From Monarcha castaneiventris obscurior (taxonomy: Eukaryota > Chordata > Aves > Passeriformes > Monarchidae): a stretch of 64,000 nt of DNA. The DNA lies in assembly GCA_026261815.1 (NCBI GenBank), contig JAMPIT010000484.1:16776501-16840500 (forward strand), in the 5' to 3' direction. The position numbers and the translations under genes were made by a program. The notes beneath the pieces were generated by a model. The model was not told the DNA's origin and did not search any database. It saw only the letters and a program-made list of their open reading frames with translations. Positions within the stretch are counted from its first letter, which is position 1, and the number at the start of each line of letters is the position of its first letter. Below are positions 58,056-64,000 of the stretch, one piece after another.

Positions 58056-58456
58056 TCATAGAAGATAATCATGGAATCATTCGGGTTGGAAAAGACCTCC
58101 AAGATTACCAAGTCCAACCTCCAACTAAATACCACTATGCCCTCTAAAACCATATCGTGAAGGGCTGTGTCCACTTGGGTTTTGAACATTTCCAGAGATG
58201 GTGACTCCACCATTTCCCTGGGCGACCTGTTCCAGTGCTTAACCATCCTTTCAGTGAAGAAATTTTTCCTAATATCCAACCTGAACCTCCCTTGGCACAA
58301 CTTGAGGCCATTTCCTCTCCTCCTCTGGGAGAAGAGGCTGACCCACACCTGGCTACCTGGCTTTCAGGTAGCTGTAGAGTGTGATAAGACCTCCAGCCTA
58401 AACACCCTGGTACTCTCAGCCACTCCACCTAAGACTTTGTTCCAGACCCTCCACCC
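58056..58456 (-). mobile_element. CR1 LINE, 5'-truncated, minus orientation
   Basis: Reads atcatggaatcattcgggtt then ggaaaagacctccaag and gtccaacct, then ccagagatggtgactccacc and gtgaagaaatttttcctaat, in the order expected of the reverse-complemented CR1 3' end. A short internal deletion lies near gataagacctccagcct. More diverged than the copy in DOCK3 intron 18. Confidence 0.9.
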
Positions 58457-60522
58457 TATCATCAATCAGACCCTTTGAGACTGTTCCTAAGGCAACTTAC
58501 TAAATCTTAGTTAAGTAAATACTTTTTATTCAGATAAAAACTATTTATTAACCAAGCACAGGAAATAAAAACTGTATTTTGGCACAACAAAAGATGTGTG
58601 AAGCCCTCAGCTTTAAACAAGAGTTAAAAAAATACTCTAGTTTCTGTTAGAAGCAACAGAACAATTTTTTTCAGTGCAAGTCCAATACTTTATTTAAGCT
58701 GCCACTAGTCAGATTGAAATCTAAATCCCATGTCCAAATACCTCTCCTTATCTAAATAAGAAAACTTCAGCAGTTTCAATATATGACTTGTCCGACTCAG
58801 TATGAATTTCATTACATAGCTGATAAGACGAGAAATTAAACCTCTAGAAATGACTCTAACCTGGCTGATAAAAGATTCAGCCTTCTACACCCTATGCATA
58901 AATGTGCCTCCATTTGTAGATGATTCTTAACAAGCCATGGATACAGAGACACAGACAGCTCACAAGGCAGAGCTCCGAGCTCAGGCATCTTAAAAGAAGG
59001 TTCACACACCACTTCTCAGTTTTGATGGGCTTTACTGTCAATCCCACATAAATTAAACCCAAATTTGGAGTAGTAGATCTATTACACTTCATCTTCTATT
59101 CAGCATTCATTCACAGCAGTACTGCATTACATCTTCCCAAACTGTTTCCCCTCCCCCTGACAGAACCCACTTCTTTGTCCTCGCAGCCCAACACCTGAGG
59201 CTGAGCCCCTTCATCCCCCCATTGCTGTAAGAGATTTGTACTCTCAGAAGGCAGAGCCAGCACAGCTCCAGCCCCCACAGCAGCCAGGAACATCCTCTCT
59301 TTACCTTCCCTTCCCAACAACTCCAATCCCCACAGATCCACCAAGCCAAATTAACTCTCCTGCCCACTCAGTTGGCTGACTATCCCAGAGCAGAGAAGGC
59401 TCCAGGCAGACCTTAGAGCACCTTCTACTGCCTAAAGGGGCTCCAAGAGAGCAGGAGAGGGACTTTGGACAAGTGATAGGATGAGGGAATGGCTTCACAC
59501 TGACAAAGGCCAGGGATAGACTGGATATTACAAAGAAACAACAGTGACGACCAGCACAAGCTGTCCGTCACCCAGGTCTCAGACAGGACAAATCCCTAAT
59601 GCTCCAGAGAGACAGAGCCTCAAAAAGAAGCACAAGGTAAAATGCGAGGAATCCATTCTAGCTGCTAAATCATAAGATATAAATAAAAAGAAAAAAAAAT
59701 CAAAAGTTCTTCCTCAGACCCATTTGAGGATCCCATATTGAAATACAGAGGCTCATTTCCCAATCCAAAACCAAATAAAATCACTCCTCTCCAGTTCCAT
59801 AAAAATGTATAAAATTCCTGCTCTGTTTGAAGATGTTTCATAACTGCGCTATTTTGGTAGGTAATTTCTGTCCTTATAGTGACTCTCCTAAATTCTCCTA
59901 ATTCTAAATTTAAGCCCTATTTCCAACTAATTAAGAAGCCACATCATGTCACAGTTCTTTTGGCCACTATCCTGATAAGAAACAAGGCCACTTTAAGCCA
60001 CCACTTCTCTGCACAGCTAAGTGACTTTAGTGGGCAATCAGCATAAGTTTAGAAAAGCCAATAATTTTCCTAAAGTACTCTGATATTGATTAATTCTGGG
60101 AATCACTATGGACTGATTTAATAATATTAGTACTGATCTTAATAAACACATAGAGATAACAAGATCTAGAAACGTGCAAAACCACCTCTCCTAATAAACA
60201 CGTGATGTACTCTCACTGGCAATTAGTGTCCTAATTACTGCTCACCTGCTGTGACCGTTGCTGAATCAGGTGTTCCTCCTCCCCACACTGACTGTGTCAC
60301 CTCATCAGGCTTATCACTTGCACCGGGTGACCTGCAAGAGCCTTCTGATTAGGAACTGCCCCACCAGGCTGCCCCACCAGCCTGCCTGTGCATAAAACTG
60401 CACAAGGAACTATCAGCAGCTGTGTGCTCCTCTCCCAGCTTCAAGGGGATTTCAGTTATAAACTCACAGCGTTGGGGATTGTTGAAGGTAGTTAACAGCA
60501 CAAACTGTGAGGGCTTTTGGAA

Positions 60523-60632
60523 CGGAATCATAAAATATTCTGAGACAGAAAAGCCTCACAAGGATCACTAAAGCCCAGCTCCTGGCCCTGGCACAGGACA
60601 ACCCCAAGAATCCCCGCATGTCCCTGAACAAA
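60523..60632 (-). mobile_element. CR1 3'-end fragment, minus orientation
   Basis: ggaatcataaaatattctga followed by cacaaggatcac and ctcctggccctggcacagga, then caaccccaagaatcc, is the 3' terminal block of the CR1 type whose tail reads GGATCCTTGTG on its own strand. Only about 110 bp survive. Confidence 0.8.
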
Positions 60633-61089
60633 AACATGATAGGCCCAGCGACTAGATATTAAGTTGGAATTAAAAAAAACAAAACAAAACTTTCTTTCTG
60701 CAAAAACACCCACCCAAGACGCCAGAAACAAGAGCACACGGGTTGCTATTTTGACCTCTCAGCTGTCCCACCTCAAAGTATCCAGTCCTTGTACCTCACA
60801 GGGTGTACCCAGAGCCGTCCGCGCCGGCACTGAGCCCGTCCCTCCCACTCCCACCCCTCACGGGCCACACATCCCACGAGCCGCCTGCCCAGGCGGCTTC
60901 TCTGCCCCGCCGACTGCGCACCCAAACACAATCTCACCGACTCCACGACACTCGGCGGCCTCTAGAGAGCCCTCAGCCTCCCCTCGCGCTGCCCGACACC
61001 GCCGCGCCTCAGCCGGAGAGGGGCGGAGGGCGGAGCCCGGGCCCAGGGCGGCCCCGCCCGCCCGCAGGTGTGAGGATCTGCCCCTTTCC

Positions 61090-61156
61090 AAGATGGCGCC
61101 CGCGGCCGCCCTCAGGGAGCGCACGCGAGCGCCCTTCCCTTAACAAAGATGGCGGC
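61090..61156 (+). promoter_or_regulatory. MANF: Two YY1-type motifs (AAGATGGCGSC)
   Basis: AAGATGGCGCC at 61090-61100 and AAGATGGCGGC at 61146-61156 both fit the YY1 core AAGATGGCGGC, which typically sits at or just downstream of CpG-island start sites. They may mark a second, upstream start-site region for MANF. Confidence 0.55.
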
Positions 61157-61205
61157 GAAGCGGGGCGGGGACCAGCGGCGCGCGCCGGCGTCCCGCCGCC
61201 TCCCG

Positions 61206-61294
61206 CCAATCAGCGGCCGCCAACTCTCCCGTGGAGGCGGCGGCGCGGCCAATGGGAGCGGAGAGCGTGGCGGCCGGGCGGTGCTCGGGCCAAT
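61206..61294 (+). promoter_or_regulatory. MANF: Three CCAAT boxes in the MANF promoter
   Basis: CCAAT occurs at 61206, 61249 and 61290, all on the plus strand and 41-43 bases apart (about four helical turns). Such arrays bind NF-Y and are common in ER-stress-inducible promoters. The strict ER stress element CCAAT-N9-CCACG is not present; after the first box the N9 spacer is followed by CCAAC. They imply a main start site between about 61,295 and 61,376. Confidence 0.6.
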
Positions 61295-61376
61295 GGGGCG
61301 GCGGCGGCGGGGGCGGCCGGCGCGGGGCGGTGGAGCCGCGGGTGCCGGTGCGGCGGGCGCTGCCGGGCGAGGCGGG

Positions 61377-61464
61377 ATGCGGGCGGCCCACGGGCTCTGC
61401 GCGGCGCTGGCCCTGCTCCTGCTGCCGGCCGGTGGCCGAGCGCTGCGCGACGGGGACTGCGAGG
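61377..61464 (+). CDS. MANF: MANF exon 1 coding part
   Basis: [20 protein letters not shown], then RALRDGDCE and one base of Val. Donor GAGG|gtgagt. The initiation context gcgggATGc is moderate (purine at -3, C at +4). Confidence 0.94.
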
Positions 61465-63852
61465 GTGAGTGCGGGCGAGCCCGGCCCGCGGGCACGGCGG
61501 GGGGAGGCCGCTCCTCGCCGCCGTCTCCCGCAGTCTGGCCCGTCCGCCGGTCTGTGGGGCCGGGACGCGGAGCAGCCTCGAGTGACAGACGGGGCCGGGC
61601 CGGGCCGGCGGGAGCGCTGCCTCCAGCGGCAGGAAAAGTCTCCCAAGTCTGGCCAAGTGCGGGCGGGCCGGGCCGGGCAGCGATCGCAGACGGCGGTGCC
61701 GGGGCGGTGCTCGGGGGTGTCCGGTGCCGGGGCGGTGCGCCGGGCAGCCCGCGGGGCAGGCGGGGCGGGGCGTCCGCTCCCGGGACGGGATCTCCCTTCC
61801 GAGGGTGTTGCACTCTGTCGGGAAGTTGCCGGTCCCTCTCCGCGGGGTCAGCGGTAGAGTACCAGCGGGAAAGAGCAGCGACGACTCCGGGACACCGGGC
61901 CGTGCCCAGGCCGGGAGAGCAGCGCTGGCGCAGCTCGGCGCTGGCGGGGCAGGGCTCCCCGGCGGCTCTCCCGGCCGGGTGACGGTGGCCGGGGCAGGGA
62001 GCAGGAGAACGCGAGTGAGGTTGCTCATGCGGACCTCGGCGGGACTCCCCCCTTAGTCATTCACAGTGTTACGCTCCCGGAGTGCTCGGAGTCCTCTCAG
62101 TGCGCACAGCCAGGAGCCGTGAGCAGCTGATCCAAATCAAGCCGGGCCCTTTGTGTACCACGGAAACACAAACGCCTCGGGGTGGAACCTGTTGAGCTGC
62201 ACAGCAAATTAAGCTGCTCTTGTGCAGCGAACTGAACAGATTCCCCAAGTGAAGCAAGAGGAACTTGAGGTGGGGCTCTAGTAGCTGGTTGGGAGTTTGG
62301 GATACTAATATCCTTTCTCTGCAGTAAGACAGAATGAGGGGAAGGAACTGAGTAAATCAAAACTTCCAGCTGCTGTCCCAGCACTAGACTGGAAACTTGT
62401 TTCTATCCTGCTGTGGCCATCAGTGTCACTGCCTGCAGCAAGTTTTTTCTTCCCAAGGTTTTCACTTCCCTGACAGCTTACAGTGGACATCAGTGTGTCT
62501 GTGACTGGGGACAGATTGGTGGGAGGTAAATAAGGCTGCTGTATGCATACAAAAAAAGGTTTTCCAAAATGGCCTATCTTATAATTAGTTCTAGTTTCAA
62601 TATAATGAAAGTTTCTACTCAGTTCTGTGATGGCCATACTCCATTTCCTGTCCTGCCCAATTACTGTGCCATGCACTGTGTTCTGAGTTGAACACAAGTT
62701 GCTAATGACAATAATATTTGCCAGTCCCTTCCTGCTGGGGTAAACAAATCCCATAAAAGGCATAACTCACCTGTTCCCTGGAGGCAGAATGGTTCCTGGC
62801 ACTTGTCTTGTGCAGGAAGGTAGGAGAATCCCCAGCTGCTGAGCAGGAATTGGTGGGGCTGCAGAGAGCTCGGCCCAGGTGATGCTGATGTCCACAGATG
62901 AGTTGTGAGCAGCAGGACGACCGAAATCTGACACTCGGGGTGTCCCTCAGTCATCCCACGGGTTTCTGCCCTCCTTCACAGCCACACATGGGGCTGCTCC
63001 TCTTTGGAGCATGTGCAGAGCGACTGCTGCCAAGGGAAGGAGCAATGACCGAGCTGAGCAGCCCTTCCCACAGGCAGGAGCCTGGATCTGTCCTCTCAGT
63101 TGCAGCTGCACTTGTGGGAGTTGTGTTGTGTCTAAGACTCTTCCCTCTTTCCATCTGAAACTGCGTCAGAAGGTTGTGGAAATGAAAGGAGAAAGGTGCC
63201 ATGTGCACATAGCATGGGATCACATTTCTCTTTCTCTTGGAAGTAATTTCAGCTGAAGCAGCCTGGTAATCAGTGATACCCTGTTACTGGAGTCAGCACA
63301 CAGGGAGCCTCAGAGGATTATGTACAGAGTTGGTTTTCTATCAGCACTGGGTTTGAACACTCGTGTTCTTACAAACTGCTCCCCAAAGCAGCAAGACAAA
63401 TTTAAATTTACATTTTTGCATGGGCGTGGGTTTGTATCCATCATATGATCCTGTGCTCAGGACAATGTACAGAGGCCCCGGGACACTTCCATGGATCTCA
63501 TTTCTCAGATTGTCACAAACCCACCAAAAAGTACCAGGGCATGCTGTTGATTTATGTACGCTCTGAATGGCTTTCTGAAACGTGGGTGAAGTCATTGACT
63601 GCTAATGCAGATGCAGAAAAGTTCTGTTATCCAAACCCCCTATTCCATTTCCCTACAAGTGTCCTCTAAGAGCTGCCATGAGATTACTGCTCTAGCTGAT
63701 GACTCCATCCATCTTCCCTTCCAGTGTGTGTCACATTCCTTGGAAGGTTCTACCAGAGTCTAAAGGACAACGACATTGAATTCACACCTTCCAGTATTGA
63801 AAAGGAGCTCTTGAAATCCTGCAAAGAAGCAAAGGGCAAAGAGAACCGCCTG
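61377..63852 (+). CDS. MANF: MANF, mesencephalic astrocyte-derived neurotrophic factor (first two exons)
   Basis: ER-resident and secreted protein that is induced by the unfolded protein response and protects cells, including dopaminergic neurons. The two exons give 72 residues: a signal peptide (about residues 1-22, hydrophobic core ALALLLLP), then [18 protein letters not shown]..., the beginning of the N-terminal saposin-like lipid-binding domain. Three of the eight conserved cysteines are present: the CEVC pair, formed across the splice junction, and the Cys of [12 protein letters not shown], the paralogue, is less likely because GRFYQ.LKD matches MANF and DOCK3 lies upstream as in human. 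The start was chosen at 61377 because it directly precedes the signal peptide; the same frame is open back to an ATG at 61149. The C-terminal SAP-like domain and retention signal lie beyond the window. Confidence 0.95.
61465..63724 (+). other. MANF intron 1
   Basis: The first 600 bases are CpG-island sequence; the rest is ordinary intron with no recognised repeat. Confidence 0.85.
63725..63852 (+). CDS. MANF: MANF exon 2
   Basis: Completes Val 30 and codes [19 protein letters not shown]... to ...GKENRL (42 residues), ending in phase 0. Acceptor cttccag after catcttcccttccag, donor gtaagt. KGKENRL is invariant in the MANF/CDNF family. Confidence 0.96.
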
Positions 63853-64000
63853 GTAAGTAGGGGGAGTCAGTAATATTTGCCTCCTGCAAATGAGGGGAAA
63901 CTGTTGCTTCTGAGTTTGTATGATGTGGCTTCCCAGCAGGGGCTTTTTTTCCTGGCTCTGTGGCCACAGTTGGTCCTGTATTTTTTATAAGAGAGGACTT
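63853..64000 (+). other. Start of MANF intron 2
   Basis: Intron running off the end of the window; nothing recognised. Confidence 0.85.

Larger units (their letters stand above)
57231..60800. other. Intergenic region between DOCK3 and MANF
   Basis: Holds two CR1 copies (58056-58456 and 60523-60632). The rest is AT-rich sequence without an open reading frame I can support. Several TTTATT words (for example near 58687) would be polyadenylation signals for a minus-strand transcript, but there is no coding evidence for one. Confidence 0.7.
60800..62060. promoter_or_regulatory. MANF: CpG island covering the MANF promoter, first exon and start of intron 1
   Basis: GC content and CpG density rise abruptly near 60,800 and fall again after about 62,060. 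It includes GGGGCGGGG GC boxes (for example 61162-61170) and many CGG runs. It extends about 550 bases upstream of the MANF start codon, so a divergent non-coding transcript is possible, but no minus-strand gene is supported. Confidence 0.85.

Noticed and set aside
58052..58428. 94- and 98-codon minus-strand open frames
   Set aside because: Overlap the second CR1 copy. Similar words appear in the CR1 of intron 18, which shows they are repeat-derived.
58500..60500. Minus-strand gene ending near 58,685 (reverse-complement AATAAA words)
   Set aside because: Only isolated polyadenylation-like words in AT-rich DNA; no coding exon or conserved protein could be found on that strand.
60664..61468. 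Plus-strand open frames upstream of MANF (159 and 221 codons)
   Set aside because: Pro/Ala/Arg-rich composition, no splice support and out of frame with MANF; explained by CpG-island composition.
61149..61982. 277-codon open frame as a separate gene
   Set aside because: It runs through the MANF start and on past the MANF donor into intron 1. Its length is explained by high GC content, which depletes stop codons.
61112..62028. Long minus-strand open frames of 168-272 codons in the CpG island
   Set aside because: Low-complexity Arg/Pro/Ala-rich translations with no recognisable domain, antisense to MANF exon 1; GC-driven artefacts.

Overview
The window is vertebrate nuclear DNA, almost certainly from a passerine bird. 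The evidence is the repeat content. There are several 5'-truncated CR1 LINE copies with typical avian 3' ends, one solo retroviral LTR, and a tRNA-Ile-headed SINE with a CR1-type tail, which matches my recollection of the passerine family TguSINE1. Genes are split into many short exons with long introns.

Positions 1 to about 57,230, plus strand: the 3' two thirds of DOCK3, a brain-enriched Rac guanine-nucleotide exchange factor (also called MOCA). Thirty-one constitutive coding exons could be placed at base resolution. They join without a frame error into 3,903 nt, which is 1,300 codons plus a stop. They cover the central helical region, the whole catalytic DHR-2 (DOCKER) domain and the proline/serine-rich C-terminal tail. 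About 730 N-terminal residues, including the SH3 and C2/DHR-1 domains, must lie upstream of the window. Exon 12 is a 27-nt microexon. The intron after exon 19 carries U12-type (minor spliceosome) signals. A 123-nt phase-neutral cassette exon in the tail resembles a segment of the paralogue DOCK4. The 3' UTR is about 4 kb and holds four Pumilio-type motifs.

About 57,230 to 61,376: intergenic DNA with two CR1 copies, then a CpG island (about 60,800-62,050) holding the MANF promoter, with two YY1-type motifs and three CCAAT boxes about 42 bp apart.

61,377 to the end, plus strand: MANF exons 1 and 2, encoding the signal peptide and the start of the N-terminal saposin-like domain; the remaining exons lie beyond the window. 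DOCK3 followed head-to-tail by MANF matches the order I recall on human chromosome 3p21, and supports naming both genes. The two genes are neighbours but have unrelated jobs: cytoskeletal signalling and a secreted ER-stress protein.

Introns not listed separately (for example 6421-7377, 13394-14293, 22432-22917, 23012-23697, 35101-35661, 35749-36203, 36384-37361, 40982-41440, 52228-52707) hold nothing I recognise. No functional tRNA, rRNA, CRISPR array or intact retroviral gene was seen. Residue numbers for DOCK3 count from the first codon of exon 1 in this window and omit the cassette exon; add about 730 for full-length numbering.
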